A DNA stretch of 11,407 bases from JBCBKZ01 sp039026975 (GCA_039026975.1 JBCCLI010000203.1:1-11407), one strand, 5' to 3'. Shown: positions 1 through 6,258, numbered from the stretch's first letter. Program-made: numbers and translations. The notes: generated by a model not told the origin, from the letters alone.

Positions 1-327
1 AGCAGCCTCCTCAGGGGTAGGAACTTCTACTACCTCTTCAGGCGCTGGTTCTGCTTCTTTTTTCTTGCTCTTAGGGGTGACTTTACGTTTGCGTGCGGGT
101 TTAGCTTTAGGTTTCTTTTCTTCTGCGGGTGCTGCTTTTTCAGTGGATGAACTATTTTGCGTCTTTATTTCAGCTAATTCTGTTTCTGACATGACAGCCT
201 GCTTATCCAGGATTTTAAAGATCAAATCCTGCTTAGCCATTTTTTCGAATTCCCTAATCCCCAATTTTTTAGCGATCTCCTGCAATTCAGAGAGATCGTT
301 ATTATTCAATTCAATTATATCGTACAT
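1..327 (-). CDS. rho: Transcription termination factor Rho, N-terminal part (cut by window edge)
   Basis: This is an open frame of 109 codons running off the left edge, starting at the only in-frame ATG (325-327); an in-frame stop lies upstream at 349-351. Rho is the hexameric RNA helicase that ends transcription of untranslated RNA. Residues 1 to about 43 form a Rho N-terminal helix-extended-helix (SAP-like) domain, beginning MYDIIELNNNDLSELQEIA and ending LIFKILDKQAV. From about residue 50 the sequence becomes a low-complexity linker rich in Lys, Ala, Pro and Glu, with a basic block (KPARKRKVTPKSKKK) followed by an acidic block. Such an insertion between the Rho N-domain and the RNA-binding domain is typical of Bacteroidota Rho. 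The RNA-binding and ATPase domains lie outside the window, so the call rests on the N-domain plus linker. No Shine-Dalgarno sequence precedes the start. It diverges from serS. Confidence 0.85.
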   Translation of the reverse strand, partial: MYDIIELNNNDLSELQEIAKKLGIREFEKMAKQDLIFKILDKQAVMSETELAEIKTQNSSSTEKAAPAEEKKPKAKPARKRKVTPKSKKKEAEPAPEEVVEVPTPEEAA

Positions 328-377
328 GGATATGTGATATGATGTTTTTTAGAATGAATCTATGATTTGAAAATACA

Positions 378-393
378 TCATCTGAGCAGATGA
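378..393. promoter_or_regulatory. Perfect inverted repeat in the rho-serS divergent intergenic region
   Basis: TCATCTG-AG-CAGATGA is a perfect 7-bp dyad, 50 bases upstream of the rho start and about 190 upstream of serS. It could be an operator or a small hairpin in the rho leader; no regulator is identified. In the rest of 328-584 I see no promoter matching TTG-N20-TAnnTTTG on either strand. Confidence 0.35.
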
Positions 394-584
394 CGGTAGA
401 TGTTTAGTTTGAATGTTATCGTGAAAAGCTAAAGAAGGCTATTTAGCGAAGGACTGATTATGCTACAAATGAAGAAAACAATTATCAGTTTTCCAAAAAA
501 TAATCGTGTATCGTACCATAATAGCTTACATGCAATTTACGTATAAGTCAGGCATTTTGTTATTTCGCATAAAACTTTTGAACC

Positions 585-1862
585 ATGCTAGAAATTCAGG
601 TACTGAGAAATAAATCTGAGGAAGTCATTCAAGGCCTTGAGAAACGCAATATCCAGGAAGCGAGACCTACTGTTGAAAAAATTCTCCAGCTAGATGAGCA
701 GAGGAGGAACGCCATTAGGGAGGCTGATGAAGCTAAACAACGAATGAACCAAATGGCTAAATCTATAGGGATGCTCATGAAAGAGGGTAAAAAGCAGGAG
801 GCTGAAGAAGCTAAAGCACAAACTTCCCGCTTAAAGGAAAGTATCAAGGAGTTTGATGAGAAACTCAAAGAGATAGAAGGAAGTATCAGGGAGCTCATCA
901 TAACCTTGCCTAACGTTCCTCATGAGAGTGTACCAGCGGGAAAAGATGCGGCTGATAACGTCACCTTATATCAGCATGATGTGGAGGTTGCCTTCTCTTT
1001 TAGTCCTTTGCCCCACTGGGAGCTAGCTCTCAATCATACCCTAATCAATTGGGAGTTAGGAGCTAAGATTACCGGATCTGGCTTTCCTGTGTATATAGGG
1101 AAGGGAGCCAAGCTTCAGCGAGCCCTTATCAGCTTTTTTCTGGACATGGCGAATGAAGCTGGCTACACGGAAGTTCAGCCCCCTTTGATGGTAAATGAAG
1201 ATTCCGCCTTTGCTACGGGGCAACTACCTGATAAGGATGGGCAGATGTATCATGCTACAGAAGATAACTTCTTCCTCATCCCTACAGCAGAAGTACCCAT
1301 AACAAATCTCTATAGAGACAACATCCTGGCAGAAGATGATCTTCCCATCAAAAACTGTGGATATACCCCTTGTTTCCGCAGAGAGGCAGGTTCTTACGGG
1401 AAGGACGTAAAGGGGCTTAACCGTCTACATCAGTTTGATAAGGTAGAACTGGTACAGGTCGTGCATCCAGAGAAGTCCTATGAAGTGTTGGAGGAGATGA
1501 CAAATCACGTAGCTGGGCTGCTGGAAGCCCTTAAGCTCCCATACAGAAAACTTATCCTATGTACGGGAGATGCTACTTTCACTTCTGCCAAGACTTATGA
1601 CATGGAAGTATTCAGTGCAGGTCAGGAGAGATGGTTGGAAGTAAGCTCTATCAGTAATTTTGAGACCTTCCAGACCAATAGGCTGAAGCTACGTTTCAAA
1701 AATTCAAATAAAAAGACCCAGTTAGCTCACTCTCTAAATGGTAGTGCGCTTGCACTTCCGCGGATACTAGCGGCTATTTTGGAGAATAACCAACAGGAGG
1801 ACGGCAGTATTTCAGTCCCTGAAGTGCTGAGGCCTTATACCCGCTTTGATCATATTGGATGA
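585..1862 (+). CDS. serS: Serine--tRNA ligase (SerRS)
   Basis: A class II aminoacyl-tRNA synthetase that activates serine with ATP and charges tRNA-Ser and tRNA-Sec in the cytoplasm. Its 425 residues match the usual bacterial length. Residues about 30-105 form the long charged helical arm (antiparallel coiled coil) that grips the long variable arm of tRNA-Ser. The catalytic core shows the TAEVPITN serine-binding loop (234-241), motif 2 with FRREAGSYGKD (264-274) and LHQFDKVEL (281-289), the GDATFTSAKTYDMEV segment (328-342), SSISNFETFQTNR (354-366) and motif 3 NGSALALPRILAAILEN (385-401). The ATG at 585 gives the standard MLEIQVLRNK opening with no Shine-Dalgarno sequence upstream. It is divergent from rho and convergent with the HNH gene. 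All key motifs are intact; nothing is odd. Confidence 0.98.
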   Translation: MLEIQVLRNKSEEVIQGLEKRNIQEARPTVEKILQLDEQRRNAIREADEAKQRMNQMAKSIGMLMKEGKKQEAEEAKAQTSRLKESIKEFDEKLKEIEGSIRELIITLPNVPHESVPAGKDAADNVTLYQHDVEVAFSFSPLPHWELALNHTLINWELGAKITGSGFPVYIGKGAKLQRALISFFLDMANEAGYTEVQPPLMVNEDSAFATGQLPDKDGQMYHATEDNFFLIPTAEVPITNLYRDNILAEDDLPIKNCGYTPCFRREAGSYGKDVKGLNRLHQFDKVELVQVVHPEKSYEVLEEMTNHVAGLLEALKLPYRKLILCTGDATFTSAKTYDMEVFSAGQERWLEVSSISNFETFQTNRLKLRFKNSNKKTQLAHSLNGSALALPRILAAILENNQQEDGSISVPEVLRPYTRFDHIG

Positions 1863-1875
1863 GCCTAAAAACAAT

Positions 1876-1913
1876 GAAACCCTATCAGTTAATTCATATA
1901 CAGATAGGGTTTC
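1876..1913. terminator. Convergent-gene stem-loop terminator between serS and HNH gene
   Basis: GAAACCCTATC (1876-1886) and GATAGGGTTTC (1903-1913) form a perfect 11-bp stem with a 16-nt loop. In the minus direction the stem is followed by a T-rich run (TTGTTTTTAGG), so it fits an intrinsic terminator for the HNH gene. In the plus direction the tail is only pyrimidine-rich, so it may also stop serS less well. The right arm and loop lie inside the last codons and stop of the HNH gene. Confidence 0.7.
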
Positions 1914-2395
1914 CAGTCTTCTCTCACATTCCCGGTGAAGTTTGAGAGGAACATGACAAAACTTGGCCGGAAGGGTTTATGGTTCATTTCCATTCCCGCT
2001 TCCTCTGGGGTCATACTTCCTTTAGCAGCATTACACTTTTGGCAGGCTGTAACCAGATTATCCCAAGTATCCCTTCCTCCCATAGACTTGGGGACCACGT
2101 GGTCTATGGTAAGGAGGTCTGTACTTCCACAGTATACACACCTCAGCTGATCCCTTTTGAAGATATTGTGTCGAGATAAGTTAACACGTTTATAAGGAAT
2201 AGAGACGTACCTGTGAAGGCGTATGATAGAAGGGAACTTATAATCACGAGTGATGGTTCGGAGGCTTCTGGTAGGAACTTCAGTAAGCATCTCCGCTTTC
2301 TGTAAAATGATAAGTATGAATGCCCTCTCTACCGAACAAATTCCGATAGCCTGATAATTCTGATTGAGGACAAGGACACTATCTCGTGAAACCAC
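1889..2395 (-). CDS. HNH endonuclease family protein
   Basis: A 168-residue protein with a C-terminal HNH nuclease domain. Two zinc-binding pairs are visible: CVYC (Cys86, Cys89) and CQKC (Cys118, Cys121). Between them are the IDHVVPKSMGG core (Asp98-His99) and WDNLVTACQKCN (Asn113), which form the beta-beta-alpha metal site. The first 80 residues (opening MVSRDSVLVLNQNYQAIGIC) are the conserved N-terminal extension seen in stand-alone HNH proteins common in Bacteroidota and cyanobacteria, whose biological role is not established; single-copy chromosomal members are not clearly mobile. The start is GTG at 2393-2395, supported by AGGAG at 2401-2405, five bases upstream, a rare clear Shine-Dalgarno in this window. 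No restriction or intron partner is adjacent. It is convergent with serS and shares its terminator. Confidence 0.88.
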   Translation of the reverse strand: MVSRDSVLVLNQNYQAIGICSVERAFILIILQKAEMLTEVPTRSLRTITRDYKFPSIIRLHRYVSIPYKRVNLSRHNIFKRDQLRCVYCGSTDLLTIDHVVPKSMGGRDTWDNLVTACQKCNAAKGSMTPEEAGMEMNHKPFRPSFVMFLSNFTGNVREDWKPYLYMN

Positions 2396-2400
2396 GGTAT

Positions 2401-2405
2401 CTCCT
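2401..2405 (-). promoter_or_regulatory. Shine-Dalgarno site of the HNH gene
   Basis: AGGAG on the minus strand, five bases before the GTG at 2395. It decides the non-ATG start, because no ATG lies between it and the upstream in-frame stop at 2429-2431. A TATTTTG sequence about 20 bases further upstream is one base short of the TAnnTTTG -7 consensus. Confidence 0.6.
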
Positions 2406-2526
2406 ATGTTAGGTACAAAATACGTATATCAAACCACTTAGGTTCAACTACATATATGTGATTAAATATAATTGGATTTCATCATAAAAGCCAAAAATTG
2501 TTAGGCTTATCTACCCCTAAATTCCT

Positions 2527-2600
2527 TATATTTGGCCTATTATAAACCTTCCAACACTTCTTGCATTAACAAGCCGCCTGTAAAAAGGCGGCTTACTTTT
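2527..2600 (+). ncRNA. Candidate small RNA or leader: -7 element followed by terminator-like hairpin
   Basis: TATATTTG (2527-2534) is a perfect TAnnTTTG -7 element. About 37 bases downstream, AAGCCGCC (2571-2578) and GGCGGCTT (2587-2594) form a perfect 8-bp GC-rich stem with an 8-nt loop, followed by ACTTTTAT. No ORF lies between them and no plus-strand gene upstream needs this terminator. This suggests a short transcript of about 60 nt starting near 2540. The weak point is the -33 region: the nearest TTG (2498-2500) is 26 bases upstream of the -7, which is too far. I see no gene in the rest of 2396-2720. Confidence 0.35.
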
Positions 2601-2662
2601 ATAAGAAATGCCCTGGGAGAATAAAAAGCTTGAGAAAACCATACACTAAGTCAGGCTGAAGG

Positions 2663-2693
2663 TTGGGAAAACACATATCATTCCCTATCTTTG
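2663..2693 (+). promoter_or_regulatory. Bacteroidota-type promoter of the yceD-rpmF operon
   Basis: TTG at 2663-2665 (-33), a 20-base spacer and TATCTTTG at 2686-2693 (-7) match the primary-sigma promoter consensus of Bacteroidota (TTG, about 19-21 bases, TAnnTTTG). The expected transcription start is near 2698-2700, giving a leader of about 20 bases before the ATG at 2721. This is the best promoter in the window. Confidence 0.75.
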
Positions 2694-2720
2694 CCTGCCG
2701 AAAACGGATTTCCTTTTACA

Positions 2721-3269
2721 ATGGAAAAGTCCTTTGAAAGACAGTATGCTATCAATGTAGCCAGGTTAAAGCCTGGCAAACACACAGACAGCTTTCATCT
2801 GGGAGAAGAATTCTTTTCAGAATTTGAACTTAAAGCTGTACAAAAACCTGACATTCAAGCTGATTTAGCTATCGTGAAGTATGAAACTCATTTAGATGTG
2901 AGTTTTCACATAACAGGTCCGGTAGAAATTAGTTGTGATAGATGTGGGGCGTGGTATTCACATTCCATTGATAGTTCATACAGAATCATTTACTCTTTTG
3001 ACAAAAACATGAGCTTCGAAGGGTATGAAGTCATGTATGTCAATCCTCAGGAACCTTCACTAGTACTCGTTCAGGAGCTGTACGACTTTGTTGTGCTGTC
3101 CATACCGGTAAGGAAAGTTCCCTCTACTGAAGTCCATCTTTGTCCGCCTGAAGTATTAAAAGTTTTAGGCCTAAATGAAAAAGGAGAACTCATAGAGCAA
3201 GAGGAAAATACAGAAGAGATTGATCCCAGATGGGAGGCCCTGAAACAGTTTAAAGACCGTTTCAACTAA
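2721..3269 (+). CDS. YceD/DUF177 family protein (23S rRNA accumulation factor)
   Basis: A 182-residue DUF177 (YceD) protein. The family is linked to accumulation or processing of 23S rRNA and is nearly always encoded just before rpmF, as here. The CDRC pair (Cys72, Cys75), the QELYDFVVLSIPVRKV stretch (118-133), a later Cys141 and the C-terminal DPRWEALKQFKD (168-179) are the usual conserved points. I chose the ATG at 2721 (MEKSFERQYAINVARLKPGKH) rather than the in-frame TTG at 2691, because that TTG is the end of the -7 promoter box and would lie upstream of the transcription start. No Shine-Dalgarno sequence is visible. It is first in a two-gene operon, 50 bases before rpmF. Biochemical function is known only in outline. 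Confidence 0.88.
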   Translation: MEKSFERQYAINVARLKPGKHTDSFHLGEEFFSEFELKAVQKPDIQADLAIVKYETHLDVSFHITGPVEISCDRCGAWYSHSIDSSYRIIYSFDKNMSFEGYEVMYVNPQEPSLVLVQELYDFVVLSIPVRKVPSTEVHLCPPEVLKVLGLNEKGELIEQEENTEEIDPRWEALKQFKDRFN

Positions 3270-3319
3270 TAAAAAAATAAAGATATCATTTTTAACCCGT
3301 TCCGGTAAGCATAGATAGT

Positions 3320-3505
3320 ATGGCACATCCTAAGAGAAAAATATCAAAAACGAGAAGAGACAAGCGCAGAACTCACCTGAAGCTTAAGTCTAAGACCTAT
3401 TATTTAGACCCAGCCAGTGGAGAGCCTACCCTTTATCATAGAGTGTGCCTGGAAAGTGGGCATTACCGTGGCAGACAGGTGATTGAGGGACTAGATGACG
3501 AGTAG
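3320..3505 (+). CDS. rpmF: 50S ribosomal protein L32 (bL32), cysteine-poor form
   Basis: A 61-residue bL32, a structural protein of the large ribosomal subunit. The N-terminus MAHPKRKISKTRRDKRRTH is the family signature. The C-terminal half would normally hold a four-Cys zinc ribbon (CxxC...CxxC). Here the equivalent positions are Asp30, Ser33, Cys43 and Ser46, so three of the four ligands are gone while LYHRVC and GHYRG around them are kept. This is a zinc-independent form; Cys-poor L32 proteins are known. It follows the yceD homologue and a hairpin terminator follows it. The usual downstream lipid genes (plsX, fabH) are absent here. Confidence 0.95.
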   Translation: MAHPKRKISKTRRDKRRTHLKLKSKTYYLDPASGEPTLYHRVCLESGHYRGRQVIEGLDDE

Positions 3506-3538
3506 GCGTTTCTCTCCTTCATATTTTTCAACATATAT

Positions 3539-3573
3539 ATAGCGAGACGCTACCTTACGGTGGGTCTCGCTAT
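3539..3573. terminator. Terminator-like hairpin after rpmF (repeat family copy 1)
   Basis: ATAGCGAGAC (3539-3548) and GTCTCGCTAT (3564-3573) form a perfect 10-bp stem. Inside, CTACC and GGTGG pair (one G-T wobble) around a TTAC loop. It lies 34 bases after the rpmF stop and is followed by CCTTTA, so it probably ends the yceD-rpmF transcript. Its sequence is closely related to the hairpin at 3980-4014. Confidence 0.7.
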
Positions 3574-3609
3574 CCTTTAGCCTCATTTTTCCTACTTAAC
3601 AGGAATGGT

Positions 3610-3647
3610 AGGAATTCAATTTCTCTTTTCTCACCTGGAGAATTCCT
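3610..3647. repeat. Inverted repeat AGGAATTC/GAATTCCT
   Basis: AGGAATTC (3610-3617) and GAATTCCT (3640-3647) form a perfect 8-bp dyad separated by 22 bases. It lies in non-coding DNA upstream of the small ORF at 3719 and has no clear role. Confidence 0.3.
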
Positions 3648-3718
3648 TAAAGGCATCATTATCTTAACACATAACTGTCAAGCGGACTAGCCATCGCCAC
3701 ACTGATTGTAGGTGGATT

Positions 3719-3952
3719 ATGGAAATATACGAGGGGACAAAGTGTATTAGGGTGAATGCCAGATTGGAGATAATCTCTTGGAGGGCTTGCGGTTTGTATG
3801 ACTCCCCTTATCTTATTGATGGGCCTAATAATAGTGGAATCTCTTTGAAATTGGGGAAGCAGAACCTAAAAAAAGTTCCATTATTTAGGTTGAAAGGTAT
3901 TTATAACAATGATCCAGAAGGGATCAACCCTATAGTTTTTGTGTGGTGTTAA
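3719..3952 (+). CDS. Hypothetical small protein, 77 residues (possibly a gene remnant)
   Basis: I do not recognise this frame. It starts at ATG 3719, has no Shine-Dalgarno sequence or visible TAnnTTTG promoter, and encodes a soluble, mixed-composition protein with no signal peptide or membrane segment. The composition is protein-like, and the C-terminal part (GIYNNDPEGINPIVFVWC) looks like a real folded segment and not random translation. It stands alone between the rpmF terminator and the nuoF terminator, bracketed by two related hairpins (3539-3573 and 3980-4014). The second hairpin begins 27 bases after its stop and could terminate it. It may be an orphan gene or the surviving piece of a larger decayed gene. 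Confidence 0.35.
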   Translation: MEIYEGTKCIRVNARLEIISWRACGLYDSPYLIDGPNNSGISLKLGKQNLKKVPLFRLKGIYNNDPEGINPIVFVWC

Positions 3953-3979
3953 TCTGATCATTCACTTTCCTTAAAAAAT

Positions 3980-4014
3980 GAAGCGAGTCCTTACCTTCCG
4001 GTATGTCTCGCTTT
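3980..4014. terminator. Bidirectional terminator hairpin (repeat family copy 2)
   Basis: AAGCGAG (3981-3987) and CTCGCTT (4007-4013) form a 7-bp stem, extended by a G-T pair at 3980/4014. Inside, TACC and GGTA pair around TTCC. On the minus strand the stem is followed by CATTTTTT, a good intrinsic terminator for nuoF. On the plus strand it is followed by TTCTTTAT and could end the small ORF at 3719-3952. By hand alignment, 25 of 31 core bases match the hairpin at 3539-3573. Confidence 0.75.
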
Positions 4015-4036
4015 TCTTTATAGTAGCTTTCGTGTG

Positions 4037-5326
4037 CTAAGCTACTGGAACCAGATTGGTTTTCACTTTCTTTTCAAAATCTTCTCTGAAGCGGGTTACT
4101 GTATTCTTCACAGGCCAGGCAGCAGCATCCGCCAAAGCACATACAGTTCTTCCCTCCATAGTAGTACACATATCCAGCAGGAGATCTAGGTCTCTCGTAG
4201 TTCCGTGGCCTGAATCTATTTTCTTGAGAATTTTCACAAACCATCCTGTTCCTTCCCTGCAAGGTGTACACTGTCCACATGATTCATGGTCATAGAACTT
4301 GGATACCCTAAGCAGAAACTTTACAATATCCACATCCTCATTCAGCACACACATACCTGCGGTACCCATGAGGGTTCCCACCTTTCTTAAGCCATCTGCA
4401 TCCATGGTAACTCCCTCTATCATTTCTGCAGTCAGAATGGGGACAGATGATCCCCCAGGAACTACTGCTTTTAGCTTTTTGCCGTTTTTCATCCCTCCCG
4501 CTACCTTATAAATCAGGTCAGTGATCAGCATTCCGGAGGGATATTCATATACTCCAGGACGATTTACGTGTCCAGAGATTCCATAAATTACAGGGCCAGG
4601 GTGAGTAGAAACACCTATATTCTGGAACCAGCCAGCTCCGTAACGCATCACGTTAGTTACGTGAGAAAGGGTTTCTACATTATTAATGGTGGTGGGCTTA
4701 CTCCATAACCCTTTCTGTGCCGGGAAAGGGGGCTTAGATCTAGGATAGGGTCTTTTTCCTTCCAAAGACTCCATAAGAGAAGTTTCCTCTCCACATATGT
4801 ATGCTCCTGCTCCTTTATGCACAAACACATCTATAGATACATCAGAACCCATGATATTTTTACCTGCATATCCTTTCTTATAAGCCTGATCTACTGCCTT
4901 CTGGAGAATATCAATCCAGTCTGCATATTCTCCACGTATATACACATAAGCAGCATCCATTTGCATAGCATAACAAGCTATAATGGCTCCCTCAATGAAT
5001 AGGTGGGGATTATATTCGAATATTCTCCTGTCTTTGCAAGTCCCTGGCTCAGACTCATCACCATTACATGCAAGGTATCTAGGTAACCCTTCCTGCTTAG
5101 GAGGCATAAATGACCACTTCAAGCCTGCATTAAATCCTGCCCCTCCTCTTCCGCGGATATTGGCTGCTTTTACTTCGTCCACTACTGCTTTAGACGTCCA
5201 CTCTTCTCCTTCTATGACTTTTCTAAGCGCTGAGTATCCTTCATTCTTCTCATATACTTTAATGTCATGTAGGTTAGGGATGTCTGGCAAGAGTACCTTT
5301 TTGTATGATTGCCAATCTATAGCCAT
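4037..5326 (-). CDS. nuoF: NADH-quinone oxidoreductase subunit F (NuoF, complex I NADH-binding subunit)
   Basis: The 51-kDa-type subunit of respiratory complex I, which takes electrons from NADH to FMN and passes them to iron-sulfur cluster N3 on the cytoplasmic arm. Its 429 residues are normal length. Visible sites are GRGGAGF (59-65) for nucleotide/FMN binding, NGDESEPGT (89-96 region), GAGAYICGEETSLMESLEGK (172-191) and the N3 cluster ligands Cys350, Cys353, Cys356 (ESCGQCTPCREG) and Cys396 (TVCALADAAAWP). All expected ligands are present, so it should be functional. The start is ATG at 5324-5326. What is odd is its setting: nuoE and nuoG, its direct partners, are not next to it. The gene downstream is a small orphan on the other strand, and 146 bases upstream lies the second lspA. 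A soluble NAD-linked hydrogenase or formate dehydrogenase subunit is an alternative family member, but the length and motifs fit NuoF. Confidence 0.93.
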   Translation of the reverse strand: MAIDWQSYKKVLLPDIPNLHDIKVYEKNEGYSALRKVIEGEEWTSKAVVDEVKAANIRGRGGAGFNAGLKWSFMPPKQEGLPRYLACNGDESEPGTCKDRRIFEYNPHLFIEGAIIACYAMQMDAAYVYIRGEYADWIDILQKAVDQAYKKGYAGKNIMGSDVSIDVFVHKGAGAYICGEETSLMESLEGKRPYPRSKPPFPAQKGLWSKPTTINNVETLSHVTNVMRYGAGWFQNIGVSTHPGPVIYGISGHVNRPGVYEYPSGMLITDLIYKVAGGMKNGKKLKAVVPGGSSVPILTAEMIEGVTMDADGLRKVGTLMGTAGMCVLNEDVDIVKFLLRVSKFYDHESCGQCTPCREGTGWFVKILKKIDSGHGTTRDLDLLLDMCTTMEGRTVCALADAAAWPVKNTVTRFREDFEKKVKTNLVPVA

Positions 5327-5430
5327 GGATGGTTTTTTTACGATAAAAGTTGAATCAGTTAAATTAGGGAAAATCTATGTAAGTGTATAACCCTAATTCA
5401 GAACTTCTGTTACCCAAAAACCCACATTAA

Positions 5431-5441
5431 GAGAAATTCTC
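5431..5441. repeat. Short palindrome between lspA copy 2 and nuoF
   Basis: GAGAA-A-TTCTC is a perfect 11-base palindrome, 32 bases downstream of the lspA copy 2 stop on the minus strand. It could be a weak transcript end or an operator for nuoF. I see no consensus promoter in the 146-base gap. Confidence 0.2.
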
Positions 5442-5472
5442 CCTAGATAGCCTCCTTCAATCCTTTCTCTTC

Positions 5473-6057
5473 CTAAAAAACCCTTTTTTGAAATAGGAGA
5501 ATGGTGACTACCCAGATAGAGATAGCAGCATCTGCCAGATTTATGATGGGAAAGAAATTACAATAACTTCCTCCTAAGAATCCTGGCAAATAGCCACTCC
5601 ACACATCCACATATAGCATATCCAATACTCGGCCATGGAAAAGCCCACCTTCATAGGTATTCATATCTGAGAACCAAAGTCCATAAAAGGTCCTGTCTAT
5701 AATATTCCCCATAGCGCCCACAAAAACCAAAGCCACAAAAAATGGCAGAGTAGAATCTTGTTCTGAAGCACGGTAAAGAAAGCTTCCAATTATCCCCAAT
5801 GCTCCTAATGAAAAAAGAGATAAAATGAGTTTTGCCGTTTCTTCTGACATATCAACCCCAAATCCCTCAGCAATATGCATAAAGGTCAGCCCAAAGTCAG
5901 CTCCTCTATTTTCTATGAAATGAATCTTGACCACATCTCCTGTAAGCTGAATTTCTTCTCCCAACTCCATATTCAGTTTCACGGAGAATTTGATTCCTTG
6001 GTCCAGCAATACGATAACCAGTGCAATCAGAAAAAAGACGATCGTCTTTTTTGGCAT
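5473..6057 (-). CDS. lspA: Lipoprotein signal peptidase (signal peptidase II), second copy
   Basis: An inner-membrane aspartyl protease that removes the signal peptide from diacylated prolipoproteins. The 194 residues hold four hydrophobic segments (about 5-23, 74-95, 105-119 and 171-190). Catalytic aspartates are Asp146 (HGRVLDM) and Asp176 (NLADAA). Other conserved points are Asp19-Gln20, Lys24, Asn50, GNIIDR (117-122) and Asn173. It aligns without gaps to the copy at 6311-7030, with about 129 of 194 positions identical by hand count. One departure is GADFG (52-56), where the first copy has the usual GAAFG; an Asp here sits in a conserved active-site motif. It ends right after the last membrane segment and lacks the tail of the first copy. 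The start ATG is at 6055-6057. No clear promoter or Shine-Dalgarno is seen. A terminator (6259-6286) separates it from the ileS operon, so it is expressed separately, or weakly. Confidence 0.92.
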   Translation of the reverse strand: MPKKTIVFFLIALVIVLLDQGIKFSVKLNMELGEEIQLTGDVVKIHFIENRGADFGLTFMHIAEGFGVDMSEETAKLILSLFSLGALGIIGSFLYRASEQDSTLPFFVALVFVGAMGNIIDRTFYGLWFSDMNTYEGGLFHGRVLDMLYVDVWSGYLPGFLGGSYCNFFPIINLADAAISIWVVTILLFQKRVF

Positions 6058-6148
6058 GATGAAGTGTGTTTGAGTAAAGGGAGGATAGGAGAGGAAAAGG
6101 TTGGATAATCCCTTAGAGACGCAATGATTGATTCTGAAAAAATAAGCG

Positions 6149-6246
6149 ACCCACCGTAGGGGTGGATTTATCCGTCCTTTGAAGCGTACGGCAGCTGAAG
6201 CAGCCGATCCATTTTTGACCTTGAGCCCACCATTTTAACGGTGGGT
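6149..6246. repeat. Structured intergenic element between the two lspA genes
   Basis: ACCCACCGT (6149-6157) and ACGGTGGGT (6238-6246) are exact inverted copies bounding a 98-base segment. Local hairpins compete with this pairing: CCACC/GGTGG at 6151-6165, CGGCAGC/GCAGCCG at 6189-6206 (one A-A mismatch, TGAA loop) and CCCACC/GGTGGG at 6226-6245. The TACGGTGGGTC motif (minus strand at about 6148-6158) also occurs in the hairpin after rpmF. No ORF is present. It lies in the leader of lspA copy 2. Confidence 0.5.
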
Positions 6247-6258
6247 ATAGGTAGGCAC

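Noticed and set aside
541..584. Promoter directly before serS (TTTTG at 555-559 and CTTTTG at 575-580)
   Set aside because: The spacing is about 13 bases and the TA of TAnnTTTG is missing, so it does not match the consensus.
2691..2720. TTG start adding ten residues to the yceD product
   Set aside because: The TTG is the end of the -7 promoter box and would lie before the transcription start; family members begin close to the ATG at 2721.
4983..5390. Plus-strand ORF of 135 codons opposite nuoF
   Set aside because: Antisense shadow of the conserved NuoF N-terminus; Pro/Ser-rich translation without features.
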